Shown here piece after piece: positions 46,667 through 56,598 of a stretch of DNA of 64,000 nucleotides; the first letter of the stretch is position 1, and each line of letters begins with the position of its first letter. The notes beneath the pieces are model-generated. The model did no database searches. It was not told where the DNA came from and saw only the letters and a program-made list of their open reading frames with translations. The stretch is from Pseudomonas caricapapayae (lineage in GTDB: Bacteria > Pseudomonadota > Gammaproteobacteria > Pseudomonadales > Pseudomonadaceae). The stretch covers positions 34,821-98,820 of the forward strand of contig NZ_LJPW01000059.1 of NCBI RefSeq assembly GCF_001400735.1, written 5' to 3'. The translations under genes were made by a program, and so were the position numbers.

Positions 46667-46808
46667 TGGGGCGATGGAGTTGTTGTGGTCGATTCAAGCA
46701 GGACAATCGACCAGTAGTTGCCCCTGGCAAGGCCTACCAATTCCTGGTGGGCGCTTTTGCTCACGTGACAAACTATGATTTGAAGCGTGAAGGTCTTGGC
46801 CAGACAGG

Positions 46809-47414
46809 ATGTGGGTTCTCTGCCTGCCTATCTTCTTTGAGCCTCAGCCAAGTCAAAAGGCCCGTCCCTTGGTATTCATTATCGATGCTGCACATCCAGA
46901 TATGAAAAACGTCCTGAACCCCGTACAACTATGGAAGCGAGACGATGATCGCCTGCTGGAAATGGTCGAACGTCACTACAGTCAAGGTCACGAGATCATG
47001 GTTCTGACGCGCTCCAGAAGCACTAAGGGTGCTCTCCCCACAACACTCAGTGGTATTCTCAACAGAGCGAAACGGGACAAGAAGCCTGACAACATACGCC
47101 TTATGACCTACCACGGATCCAAAGGATTGGAAGCGGATGTGGTTTTTCTGGTCGGCGATTGTGAACAGCTCATGCTGTCAGACTATTGTAACCAAGCCTA
47201 CGTGCAGGCGGATCTGTCGATGAACGGGGAAGCGCTCGCGTACGATGACGCTCAAGGCGACGAAGTCATGCGCCTAGCATACGTAGCCATCACTCGTGCC
47301 AAGCTCTACTGTTATTGGTTTATGGAAGAAAATGCTGCTGGGGGGAACGGCTTACCAAAAGCGTCTGAACGCGTTGATACTTCGCGCATGTTTTTTGAAG
47401 ATTTTCGCCAATAG
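46809..47414 (+). pseudogene. UvrD-like helicase C-terminal fragment
   Basis: From about 46870 the frame encodes a superfamily-1 helicase tail: IMVLTRSRSTKGAL, motif V YHGSKGLEADVVFLVG and motif VI MRLAYVAITRAKLYCYWF. Walker A, motif II and about 400 residues are missing. Upstream, at 46690-46800, another frame reads FKQDNRPVVAPGKAYQFLVG, which may be a frameshifted earlier part. It is a relic of another helicase-containing defence gene, perhaps of the Gabija kind. A short functional protein is unlikely. Confidence 0.7.
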
Positions 47415-47614
47415 CGCATGGTTAGATTTTTTCTGTTGGTAATTCCCCACCCGAGCTTTCGTCCTGGCTGAGCAGCAAGAGGTGGCGCTGGACGCCATGC
47501 CTTAACAGGAAAGCCTGTTGCTCGGCAGGATTGATGCCGCATTGGCCGCTCGGTACGTCGTAGTCGCTATGGAATGTCTTCGGATTTTATGTCCTGTTCA
47601 GTCATCTGCGGCTC

Positions 47615-48880
47615 TCAACCCCTGTCACGCATACTTACGCCACGCACGGATTGACTGCGCTCTTGATCATGTGAGTGGTAGTAGACATTCTGGGTGGTAC
47701 TGAGACTGCTATGACGTAAATCCATCTGCAGATCCTTCGGGCTGCGTAGCGGCGCATCGAAGGTCGCAGAGGTATGCCTTAGCCAGTGTGCAGAAGCCGA
47801 CCTGAGACTGTTCATCTCATGTTCCTCACGCTCCTCATCGCGCATCCGTGCCAACGCGTTATCAAATAACGATTGGAGGAGGGCGCGCACCTGCCTCCCA
47901 GACAGCCCTGAACGGCCTCGCAGTGTCATGAGAAGAGGCGTCTGTTCATTCCACTCTGGCAGCGGACACAGACCAATGTATCGACGATAGCGCGTTAGGT
48001 ACTTTGAAATGTACTCATCTCTGACCGCGACCTTCCCAACCTTATTGCCTTTCCCGATTACGTGGTACCACCAGTTGCCCTCGGGATCGAGTCGAAAATC
48101 CCCCATTACCGGACGCCAGTTCGGCCTGCCAACGATGTCGGATACCCGCAGATACATCGCGAAGAGAGTGGCGACGATGAACAAAGTACGCTCATGCCGC
48201 TCTGGTTCCTCAGTAGCCATCCGCTCAGCGGTTTCGAGAACGTAGTCCCATTGCAAAGGAGTCAGGGCTCGATTTACCCTATCCTCTTGAGGGACTCTAC
48301 CGCTGAGGCTCTTCTTCTTGATCATCCGAAAAGGATTAGCTGTAACCGTCCCATCTTCAACCATATATTCAAAGAACCGGCTGCAGATCGTGTAAATCTG
48401 ATTGATGGTGCTCGAAGAAGCTTTATAACGAGTTGACTCCTGCTCGTTCGAAAAGTCCTTAGGGAGCTTCAGGCTGAACGGTCTCCATTTCTTGTTTGGA
48501 ATAATGGGGTCACCCCAGGCAGATTCGGTGTGGTCACTGGTCACAAACCGGCCCCGCACGATCGGGCCTACCCATTCAGTTGGAGGGTTGCGACAGAACT
48601 CCAGGTAGTCTTCCGCATCTTGGCGTTTGAGCTGAGAAAACGGCTTCTGCTTTATAATGAGAGTCCATAATAATAACCTCTCAACATGAGTTCTATAAGA
48701 AGTGAAAGTTAGGCTGTTGTCCGAAAAGGCGCGAAGAAACTCCCGAGTCGTTAGATAACCCTTGTTAGCCTCCAATGATGCGGGAAAATTTTCAATGTAC
48801 TGACGAACGCAAGCCATACTAGGTTCACGCAGACTAAAGTCCATATCAATGAAGATTTCGTAGGTCTCAAAAACAGGCAT
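47615..48880 (-). CDS. Tyrosine site-specific recombinase (integrase)
   Basis: A 421-residue integrase, apparently intact. The N-terminal core-binding domain (about 40-180) has SYRTHVERLLLWTLI and AEDYLEFCRNPP. The catalytic domain carries the first Arg in AMYLRVSDIVGRP, the HxxR block HWLRHTSAT (H365, R368), LRHSS (H390) and the nucleophile in VYYHS (Y400/Y401). No clear Shine-Dalgarno precedes the ATG. It lies at the right edge of the defence island and 1.6 kb from dif, so it is the best candidate for the enzyme that mobilised the island. No attachment duplication could be identified by eye. Confidence 0.85.
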   Translation of the reverse strand: MPVFETYEIFIDMDFSLREPSMACVRQYIENFPASLEANKGYLTTREFLRAFSDNSLTFTSYRTHVERLLLWTLIIKQKPFSQLKRQDAEDYLEFCRNPPTEWVGPIVRGRFVTSDHTESAWGDPIIPNKKWRPFSLKLPKDFSNEQESTRYKASSSTINQIYTICSRFFEYMVEDGTVTANPFRMIKKKSLSGRVPQEDRVNRALTPLQWDYVLETAERMATEEPERHERTLFIVATLFAMYLRVSDIVGRPNWRPVMGDFRLDPEGNWWYHVIGKGNKVGKVAVRDEYISKYLTRYRRYIGLCPLPEWNEQTPLLMTLRGRSGLSGRQVRALLQSLFDNALARMRDEEREEHEMNSLRSASAHWLRHTSATFDAPLRSPKDLQMDLRHSSLSTTQNVYYHSHDQERSQSVRGVSMRDRG

Positions 48881-48930
48881 GGGCTGCGTAGAAATGTTGG
48901 TGCATACCGTATGATTTGTAGCTGATTTAG

Positions 48931-48960
48931 AACTTCCAGTTATGGTAGTAACTGGAAGTT
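48931..48960. repeat. Perfect 12-bp inverted repeat upstream of the integrase
   Basis: AACTTCCAGTTA, a six-base spacer TGGTAG and TAACTGGAAGTT form a perfect inverted repeat 50 bases upstream of the integrase start. It lacks a T-run, so it is not a terminator. Candidate roles are the operator of the recombinase gene or part of its attachment or arm-binding site. It is directly followed by two GGGTAG copies. Confidence 0.55.
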
Positions 48961-50494
48961 AGGGTAGGGTAGCTGCTCGCTTCTTCGAATTTTGTTTTTT
49001 TGCATAGTGATTTTCTGCATTTTGATCGCGTGCATTTCGTTCATCCCCCCTTGCCCAATTCGTTGACGATGCCCGATGGTAGCCCCCGGCTGACACTGTT
49101 GCAACTATCTCTGCTCGGCGTTAAAAGTTTAGCGGCGAGCTTGACAAAGGCTTGCGGCATAAACTAATAGACGCGCGCTTTGGCTTTTCCACTTATTCCG
49201 TCGTTTCGCGTCTTTATGAGAGCTTCGTAGGCGTTAGTTGCTTTAATCGTATATTGCCAAGGTGTTCTTCTGGGATTTCTTGGTGTGGCCGGCTGGTGGC
49301 TTTATTACCCTTAATAAGGATATTGCCAATTAATGCCAATGCTTGGGTTTTAGTATTTTGGGTTTCTGGGTTTTGGTTTTTAGGGATCTGGATTGGAGTT
49401 TGTTGAAAGGCTTTGTGGTTGATGGCTATTGGATCTCTGATAAGCCGAATTGCAATTGTTGGGCAATTCGCGATTTGGGGCGTGGCGTTCTGGGACACAT
49501 GGGCTGCTCAGGGGAAAAGCCCCCTAACGCCTCAACGGGGAGTGTGAGATTTTTTGTGTCGGGCCGGTAACGGTGCGCTCGCACAAAACCTTGATTTGAA
49601 GCAAGCAGTCACTCGCGTCGACCGGGCGAGCACCCTGACGCTCAGCAAGCAACCCGCGCCATTACCTTGGAGAGAATTGAACGCGCACGTAGAGTGAGCT
49701 GAGTGACACTGCGGTTTTTCCATTTAAATCTTTGAATGGAAAAACTCTCTGGAATGTCCACTCGTTTCTTTGAAAATCCTATGGTGCCGGGTTTTATTGG
49801 CTTTCATGGCTTTTCTGAGCGAATTCGCAAATGGAATTTCCACTCGTTGTTTTATCAGGAAACGTCGTGATCCGATGATGCTTCAGCCCGTGACCAGGCA
49901 TCTCAGGAGCCGCCGGGTACCGTGTTGGGGCAGTACGGTAGAACTGAATTAGAGACTGTTAGCCTGGCCAGGGCTAGGGATTACGGGGGCTTCAAGGGTA
50001 TTGGCGGTTCTCAGCAACCTCGGTTTACGGGTTTCTATCGATATTGGTTTGGGCGTCATACGACCCGCAGCAAGGCAGTGTTTTCGTGGATTTTCCACTG
50101 GTTTCGTCTTGGGAAACGGTGGTGCGGAATGTCCACTCAATTCCTCAAAAAGCGCTGGAGCCCTTGTCCTGTAAGAGGTTCGAGGCGGTCGACAATGCAT
50201 CCCCTGAAATATGATTCCACTGATTTCTCCTTAGGCATGGAGCTGTTCCGTTTAGACGTGGATTTGTAAAATCTATACAGATCAATGACTTATGGATTTA
50301 TGAATCGGAGAGGTTTCCACTCATATCGTCAAAAAGCTGCGTCGAACTGGGATGCCTGGTGAACTAAAGCCCAATGGAATCAAGGGGTTGGGAAGATAAA
50401 GGAGGGCTTTCCAATCAAATCGCGATTGGCGCAAATGTAATGGTGCCAAGGAGCTGACCAAGTACTCGTCGGTAATTGGAAACACACAGACATA
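48961..50494. other. 1.5-kb gene-free stretch between integrase and dif
   Basis: I find no supported gene. Frames of 60-115 codons are in both strands but have no ribosome sites or motifs. The region is GT-rich near 49320-49400 and contains five scattered copies of a GGAATNTCCACTC motif (listed separately). It looks like a non-coding buffer beside dif, or strongly decayed mobile DNA. Confidence 0.45.
49751..50324 (+). repeat. Five scattered copies of a GGAATNTCCACTC motif
   Basis: Copies: GGAATGTCCACTCG (49751-49764), GGAATTTCCACTCG (49833-49846), GGATTTTCCACTGG (50088-50101), GGAATGTCCACTCA (50126-50139) and a weaker AGGTTTCCACTCAT (50311-50324). All are in the same orientation, irregularly spaced (82, 255, 38, 185 bases). 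The sequences between are not repeats. They could be protein-binding sites or the ends of small decayed elements. Confidence 0.5.
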
Positions 50495-50522
50495 ATTTAA
50501 CATAATATACATTATGCGTACC
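50495..50522 (-). other. Chromosomal dif site (XerC/XerD recombination)
   Basis: On the + strand: ATTTAACATAA (XerD arm, 50495-50505), TATACA (50506-50511) and TTATGCGTACC (XerC arm, 50512-50522). Read on the minus strand this matches the bacterial dif consensus RNTKCGCATAA-TGTATA-TTATGTTAAAT throughout the XerD arm, the centre and the inner XerC arm. It is the site where chromosome dimers are resolved under FtsK control. It also serves as the integration target of the filamentous prophage to its right. Confidence 0.85.
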
Positions 50523-50566
50523 TCTGGAATCCATCCCGGCATCGATGTACAGTCCTTTTAATCACC

Positions 50567-50607
50567 AAAAAGCATAACTCAACTAAATTACCGTTTAGTC
50601 GAGTTAT
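50567..50607 (-). terminator. Terminator after the phage zot gene
   Basis: On the minus strand ATAACTCGACTAAA and TTTAGTTGAGTTAT (50607-50594, 50587-50574) form a 14-base stem with one mismatch, followed by GC and five T (50571-50567). It closes the leftward phage operon before dif. A near copy of the stem lies outside the prophage at 57905-57934. Confidence 0.6.
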
Positions 50608-50743
50608 AACAGCCAGCACCGGGAACGCCACCAAAAATGAGGACGGGTTTCCTGTAGGTGCCACTTCCAGTCGATAACATGAGAGTTACAGAGGTCTAAG
50701 CGCTCAACGACAGGGTTGAATCTGTACATAAGCTCAAGTGGTT

Positions 50744-52009
50744 TCATTTGATAGTCCTCTGAGTGCGACTGGTGTCAGGAATGATGTTGAACCGCGAAGG
50801 CTTTGTAGATTGCGCGTTCTGGTCCACCGCTGCGAGCCCTCGCTGCGGACCGTCACGCGACTCCAGGGAACGAGTTGATGAAAGACCGGCCGGTGTGGCA
50901 TACGCTGGCTGCTGCTTGGTGTCATCAAAATATCCGTTCTGCACGACTGACATACAGAAATCAAAAGACGTTGTCATTCGTGTGGCCTGCTGTGAATAGC
51001 ACTGGCAAACGGTGTCCTCACCATTGAATGTGCCAGTATTTAAACCTCTCGACTTAGCAGACAACAACATACGCACATCGGTCGAAGCCATACAGGTAGG
51101 ACGTGGAAAATCACGAGCCTTGTTGGTTTCGTCGTACCTAGGCGCAGACGACTCAACATCAGCAATCCTAGGCTTGTACTGCTGGATATATTCCTGAACA
51201 GGCTGAACTACACGGCCTGGAGTGCTAGGCAATGAAGACTGTGCGACTTGAGTTTTAGTCTCAGAGACTTTTGTTTCTGGCTGTGAATGCATAAGAGCAT
51301 CACTGTCAGAACTCTTACTCTTAATAACGTACCAAAACCCACCAGCAAGGAACAATATCGGTATCAATATAGCAGCGGCAATGAATGGGATCGCCTTGTA
51401 ATAACTGGGTGTGATCTTTTTATGAGTGTGAACAGTTGAAGACTTATAAAGCCCAAAGTAATGACTGTCAAATTCGATTTTTCTCTCTTGAGCCATCTTG
51501 AAATTAGAGCGGTTCTCAGGACGATCAATACACATTTCATATTCGTGACGAAATATGCCTTTGGTCCTGCCGTATGGACGAATAAAGTTGATGTGCTTGC
51601 CTACCAACTTTCGCACAGGCGAGCAAATGAGTGATGGATGCTGAGTGATAATATGAACATCCCAACCGTGGTGTCGATGTTTCTCAAAACGAGTAACTTT
51701 TTCAACACGTCCACGCACATCGGTACCAAACGTGCCTTGAGCCTCGTCGATAACGATAACGGAGCCATCAGGCAATTCGTACCAGAGATCTGGAGTTTCC
51801 CATTCGACCCAATTAGACTTTAACTGATCCACCTTAAGCTCAGGGATACCATGGTAGTAAATGGTGCGCGGCGGAAGGTTGGGATTATCAGGATCCTTAT
51901 GAAGACGCAACAAAGGATTATCTGGATCAGCAGCATGTTCATAATCAATTTCCTTGATGGTATTAAGCGTCTTGCCAGAACCGGGCAAGCCAGTGCGAAG
52001 AAATAACAT
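50744..52009 (-). CDS. Zot/pI-like assembly ATPase
   Basis: A 421-residue Zonular-occludens-toxin-family protein, the phage pI homologue. Walker A is GLPGSGKTLN at the N-terminus and the Walker B-like segment is VIVIDEAQGTFG (about 85-97). A single transmembrane segment (AAAILIPILFLAGGFWYVI) near residues 212-230 is followed by a periplasmic tail with four Cys. It powers extrusion of the phage through the inner membrane. It is the last gene of the leftward operon, six bases after the pVI-like gene. Confidence 0.88.
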   Translation of the reverse strand: MLFLRTGLPGSGKTLNTIKEIDYEHAADPDNPLLRLHKDPDNPNLPPRTIYYHGIPELKVDQLKSNWVEWETPDLWYELPDGSVIVIDEAQGTFGTDVRGRVEKVTRFEKHRHHGWDVHIITQHPSLICSPVRKLVGKHINFIRPYGRTKGIFRHEYEMCIDRPENRSNFKMAQERKIEFDSHYFGLYKSSTVHTHKKITPSYYKAIPFIAAAILIPILFLAGGFWYVIKSKSSDSDALMHSQPETKVSETKTQVAQSSLPSTPGRVVQPVQEYIQQYKPRIADVESSAPRYDETNKARDFPRPTCMASTDVRMLLSAKSRGLNTGTFNGEDTVCQCYSQQATRMTTSFDFCMSVVQNGYFDDTKQQPAYATPAGLSSTRSLESRDGPQRGLAAVDQNAQSTKPSRFNIIPDTSRTQRTIK

Positions 52010-52014
52010 GCGCC

Positions 52015-52328
52015 CTACTCCTTAGGTGTCCATTTCATACTTGTTTTATTGCCAGACTTGTTCATACCAGCAAGCAATGCACGCGCAATATATGCAGAGA
52101 ACAATATATTCAAACATACATCCACTTTAAGCATGCCGAGAACTGAAAGCCAATCGGCAGGCAATCCGCCAAGCTGAGAAAATGCATAATCCTTGGCCTT
52201 ATTAAGTGCGGCATCAATGCCAATATAACTTATTGCAGCAAAGCCAAGGCCTCTTAAAAGCTTCCAACCCAACGGGACAATGGAAAGACCCAGCATGCGG
52301 ATAAACAAGCCAATAATTGCGGGCATAA

Positions 52329-52332
<4 letters not shown>
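52015..52332 (-). CDS. pVI-like minor coat protein (DUF2523 type)
   Basis: A 105-residue hydrophobic protein with three likely membrane segments (IIGLFIRMLGLSIVPLGWKL, GFAAISYIGIDAAL and VCLNILFSAYIARALLAG). Size and place between the adsorption protein and Zot are those of phage pVI, which caps the virion end with pIII. The start overlaps the adsorption-protein stop by four bases. Confidence 0.78.
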
Positions 52333-53648
<1,316 letters not shown>

Positions 53649-53662
53649 TATTTTCTCCAGAC

Positions 53663-53697
53663 AAAAAAAAGCCCGGAGGGAAGAACTCCCACCGGGC
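53663..53697 (-). terminator. Rho-independent terminator behind the major coat gene
   Basis: On the minus strand GCCCGG...CCGGGC (53697-53692, 53676-53671) with an inner TGGGA/TCCCT pairing is followed by eight T (53670-53663). It sits between the major-coat gene and the adsorption-protein gene, exactly where filamentous phages place a terminator so that the coat protein is made in excess. Confidence 0.88.
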
Positions 53698-53709
53698 AAA
53701 CAGGGTTAA

Positions 53710-53943
53710 TTAAGTCCCTGCGCGCATTGCCTTCTTGGCAGCACCGATGAGGGCGGTCAGACCGAACATGGCAGCGACAACCGCAGCGGCAGCGGCAGCA
53801 CCACCAGTGACGTAACCCAGGGCTTCAGCAGTGTCGATGTTTGCGGCGGCAGCGTACGATTGCGAGGTAGACGCCATGACAATAGCGGCTACAGCCAGTT
53901 GAGCGCGACCGGATTTGCAGAGTACGAGAAGTTTGTTTTTCAT
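53710..53943 (-). CDS. Major coat protein (pVIII-like)
   Basis: A 77-residue preprotein. The signal sequence ends near SQSYA, leaving a mature coat of about 46 residues. It has a short acidic start (NIDTAEALGYV), a hydrophobic core (GGAAAAAAVVAAMFGLTALIG) and a basic C-terminus (AAKKAMRAGT) that contacts DNA. This is the classic three-part pVIII layout. It lies just before the strong terminator. Confidence 0.9.
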   Translation of the reverse strand: MKNKLLVLCKSGRAQLAVAAIVMASTSQSYAAAANIDTAEALGYVTGGAAAAAAVVAAMFGLTALIGAAKKAMRAGT

Positions 53944-53953
53944 ATATCACCAA

Positions 53954-54163
53954 TTAAAAAGCATTGCGGACGGTTTTGCAGACCCAGACAAAGACGAACA
54001 GTGCAAAAAGCGCGCCGGTAATCTCCATCCGCTGTTCTGCGGTAATTGCAGGACTAAGGGAGTCCCGCATCTCTTGAACAGTGAAAGTTTGTAGTTGACC
54101 AGTACAAACGGGAGTACCGTCAGCCTGAACTTGCCACATTCCATCACAGCCCAAAAAATTCAT
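53954..54163 (-). CDS. Small membrane protein, pVII/pIX-like
   Basis: A 69-residue protein with a hydrophobic helix near the C-terminus (GALFALFVFVWVCKTV). It lies between the ssDNA-binding protein and the major coat gene, where filamentous phages place pVII and pIX, the minor coat proteins at the first-emerging tip. The N-terminal half is soluble and holds two Cys. Longer than M13 pVII (33 residues), so the match is by position rather than by sequence. Confidence 0.65.
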   Translation of the reverse strand: MNFLGCDGMWQVQADGTPVCTGQLQTFTVQEMRDSLSPAITAEQRMEITGALFALFVFVWVCKTVRNAF

Positions 54164-54164
54164 A

Positions 54165-54464
54165 TCAGCCAGCCTTCTGCGGGTTCATTGCAGCAGAAAG
54201 AGGAGGAATGTTCTTGCGGCGGCCCTGACGAGGATCACAAGTAAACTCAAGACGACCATCGCGAACATCAGCGATAACATCACACTCATAAGTTCCGGGC
54301 TGTGGAACTTCGGTGGGAAGCGCGGCATAGAAGTCAGTCTTCTGAGGATAAGGAATATTTGGCAAATGGACGAAGGCCTGAAACATCGTGTACGGCTTCT
54401 GAGACCTTGAAGAAATGCCGGAACGAGTAATGCCAGTTACTTCAATCAAAAGAGTCATAGACAT
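54165..54464 (-). CDS. Phage ssDNA-binding protein (pV-like)
   Basis: A 99-residue OB-fold-sized protein. The pattern of alternating strands and the segment KPYTMFQAFVHLPNIPYPQK, with ECDVIADVRDGRLEFTCD near the end, fits the helix-destabilising proteins of filamentous phages. These coat the single-stranded genome before it is packaged. A second ATG lies six bases inside. It is directly upstream of the pVII-like gene. Confidence 0.75.
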   Translation of the reverse strand: MSMTLLIEVTGITRSGISSRSQKPYTMFQAFVHLPNIPYPQKTDFYAALPTEVPQPGTYECDVIADVRDGRLEFTCDPRQGRRKNIPPLSAAMNPQKAG

Positions 54465-54475
54465 GGTAAAGCCCC

Positions 54476-54730
54476 TTACAGTGTAGGCAGCCGAGAACTT
54501 AAGCTCGGATTGCAGTATGCCCAGCTGGGCGGAATGAGATTTGGAACACGGCGAAAAGTAAGAAACTGACGCTTAGCTATTTGAGAGCGTACTTGCTCAG
54601 CTGATGAAGCCTGTAAAAACAGGCGCATAAGCGAGCTAGCGAAAGCAGAATCATCAATGTTGCCAGAGTTAAAATTAGCAATCTCGGCCTCGACGGAATA
54701 ACGAAGAATCTGATATTGGGACTTATCCAT
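54476..54730 (-). CDS. Small phage protein of unknown function
   Basis: An 84-residue protein from the ATG at 54730, which overlaps the stop of the gene before it (TAATG). It starts MDKSQYQILRYSVEAEIANF and is rich in Ser and Gln with a basic middle. No membrane segment or motif is recognised. The coupled position in the replication part of the phage suggests a DNA-related role, but this is not shown. Confidence 0.65.
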   Translation of the reverse strand: MDKSQYQILRYSVEAEIANFNSGNIDDSAFASSLMRLFLQASSAEQVRSQIAKRQFLTFRRVPNLIPPSWAYCNPSLSSRLPTL

Positions 54731-54960
54731 TAGTAACCCATCCATTCAGCCATTGACGGAGTGCCTTTTTCTTGACGATCAAGAAACCAGATGCGCTCGG
54801 GTTTAGTGCCATGCTCTTTCCGAACTTCAATTACAGCAAGTGTTTCTGCTACTTGCTGGGTCAGAACAGGGTTCATAAACTCACGAACGTGACGCTGCTG
54901 ATCGAGCATATGGCGTTGCTTGGTTGTAAGTTGAGTTCCCTGATGATTATTATAAATCAT
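54730..54960 (-). CDS. Small phage protein of unknown function
   Basis: A 76-residue basic protein beginning MIYNNHQGTQLTTKQRHML. It overlaps the Rep gene stop by four bases (ATGA) and the next gene by one base. That is translational coupling throughout this part of the phage. No family is recognised. Confidence 0.65.
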   Translation of the reverse strand: MIYNNHQGTQLTTKQRHMLDQQRHVREFMNPVLTQQVAETLAVIEVRKEHGTKPERIWFLDRQEKGTPSMAEWMGY

Positions 54961-56087
54961 GCCACAGACCTCAAATGAGAAGCGCGCTTGTAGAACGATG
55001 GTGGCTGAATGTTCTTAGCAGGTGTAATCTCTTTCATTTCACGAATAAAGACAGTAGAGAACGAACGAATGTCGCAGACATTACGAATATTGATACCAAT
55101 GCGATTAAGCCGAGCAGCATGAGTTTCAAAAGAGCGTTGAGAGAGAACGAGTTCCTGATCGTTCATCCAAAGACTTGCGTAATAGGCAGTTGTATTAGCC
55201 TGACGCGGAGTATCAACTACATTCTCAAGTAAAAGCTGTTGTGCAATGCTGACCTGATCCATTTTAGTCACCTTTAGGCGCTGATCAATATCTAAAAACT
55301 CTCGATGGAGTTGGCTATAAATGCCTTCGTCAAACAAGCCCCAGAAGGAAAGACCCTTCTTCTTAAGGAACTCATCTTTCAATTCTTGTTCAAAACGAAC
55401 AATACCCTGAGAAACACAGTAGTCATAAAGACTTTGGGCGTACTTAAACTCTTCGGATGTTTCACCATAAATAAGCTTAACTTTAGGCAAGTGCTTATTA
55501 ATGAGGTCAAAAGCTTTGTTATATACTTTTCTGTATTGAAGTCTAGCGCCCTTGCCGTGACCGGATGTAGTCCAGTCAGTTGTTTGACCATTTGGATAAA
55601 GAAACCCAATAGAATGACCAATTCTTTGAGTTGCTAAAGCGCGTATATAAGACATTTCATTGCCAGAACCAACAGCAACATTAGTAGTCAAATCTATACG
55701 ATGGATGACACAACCGTCAGACCATAAATGACCGGCCTTCCCCCCTGACTCGCCATCGCGAATTTCAAACCGCGTGCAGCGGGTGAAAGAAGGAAGACCG
55801 AGATTGGACATGACCGAATTAAAGACGGAGATGCATTCGGAGACAGTTTCGAAACCGAACAAGTTGTCATGCCTGTTGATGCGTGAAGGATTGCCATCTA
55901 CGGTAATTTTCCGACCAGAGATTTTGATTTTGAGAGTGGAGCTATAGCTGCCTTCGTATTTGGTAGAACGGTACGACGTGCTCAGGATTTCGTGCGTAGC
56001 GGTGTCAACAGCCAAAAAAGCAGTGTCCGAAATGACGGGAAGGTCGAAATCAAACACCTGAGAAACTGTCAACCAATCGATAAACAT
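54957..56087 (-). CDS. Phage replication initiation protein (Rep, pII-like)
   Basis: A 376-residue Rep. AAGGA before the ATG at 56087 fixes the start; the open frame runs 55 codons further but crosses the operator region. The N-terminal domain has MFIDWLTVSQVFDFDLP and the conserved GRKITVDGNPSRINRHDNLFGF in two stretches. The C-terminal part has SLYDYCVSQGIVRFEQEL and KGLSFWGLFDEG. This matches the phage replication protein family of Pf-like and CTX-like phages, which nicks the plus-strand origin. First gene of the leftward operon. Confidence 0.85.
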   Translation of the reverse strand: MFIDWLTVSQVFDFDLPVISDTAFLAVDTATHEILSTSYRSTKYEGSYSSTLKIKISGRKITVDGNPSRINRHDNLFGFETVSECISVFNSVMSNLGLPSFTRCTRFEIRDGESGGKAGHLWSDGCVIHRIDLTTNVAVGSGNEMSYIRALATQRIGHSIGFLYPNGQTTDWTTSGHGKGARLQYRKVYNKAFDLINKHLPKVKLIYGETSEEFKYAQSLYDYCVSQGIVRFEQELKDEFLKKKGLSFWGLFDEGIYSQLHREFLDIDQRLKVTKMDQVSIAQQLLLENVVDTPRQANTTAYYASLWMNDQELVLSQRSFETHAARLNRIGINIRNVCDIRSFSTVFIREMKEITPAKNIQPPSFYKRASHLRSVA

Positions 56088-56100
56088 ACAAATCCTTGTC

Positions 56101-56184
56101 AATACCGGAATAACGGTAGCCGAATGCCGGTATGCTAACCACTGAGGGTCACGACATGCAAGCACTAAAATACCGGAATAACGG
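56101..56184. promoter_or_regulatory. Repressor operator repeats between rep and repressor genes
   Basis: AATACCGGAATAACGG occurs exactly twice (56101-56116 and 56169-56184). CCGGTAT at 56127-56133 is the inverted form of its core ATACCGG. This lies between divergent rep and repressor genes, as phage-repressor operators do. Binding would repress rep and, at the second copy, which overlaps the start of the repressor coding region, the repressor itself. Confidence 0.65.
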
Positions 56185-56575
56185 AACTGGACAATTGAAC
56201 AGTATTTACGATCTGGAAACGATGAGAAACCAGAGCGACAGAACGATGACACTGAGCGAAAACCTGAAGAGGTTCAGGAAGGCGAGAGGCCTTACACAGC
56301 CTGACGTCTGGGGGCCAGCAGGCATCGCGAAGTCGAGTTATACGTCTTATGAGGCAGGCACACAGATGCCGTCTGCAGACAAAATCGTTGAGCTTGCAAA
56401 AGTATTAGGCGTGTCGAATGACGAGCTGCTTTTAGGCGAATCCGAACTGACGGTATCAGAGGATTTAAGGCCTATCTTGAAACGATTCGACTCCCTGCCG
56501 CCAGAGATCAGGAATCAGGCACGCATAGCCCTGAAAGGCGTGCTTTTCGGATTTGAGCAAGAAGCGATCAAGTAG
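56156..56575 (+). CDS. XRE-family phage repressor
   Basis: A 139-residue helix-turn-helix regulator. The HTH spans about residues 31-85 (MTLSENLKRFRKARGLTQPD, AGIAKSSYTSYEAGTQMPS), ending VSNDELLLGESE, followed by a short C-terminal helical part. The ATG at 56156 has GAGGGT eight bases before; ATGs at 56222 and 56246 give a shorter protein that starts nearer the HTH and cannot be excluded. Divergent from rep, it is the likely lysogeny or copy repressor, acting through the ACCGGAATAACGG repeats. Confidence 0.8.
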   Translation: MQALKYRNNGTGQLNSIYDLETMRNQSDRTMTLSENLKRFRKARGLTQPDVWGPAGIAKSSYTSYEAGTQMPSADKIVELAKVLGVSNDELLLGESELTVSEDLRPILKRFDSLPPEIRNQARIALKGVLFGFEQEAIK

Positions 56576-56598
56576 AGACCGAGGCGTTTTGCGGTAAA

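Noticed and set aside
49152..49570. Short frames (75-94 codons) in the GT-rich stretch left of dif
   Set aside because: Low-complexity coding with no starts supported by ribosome sites.
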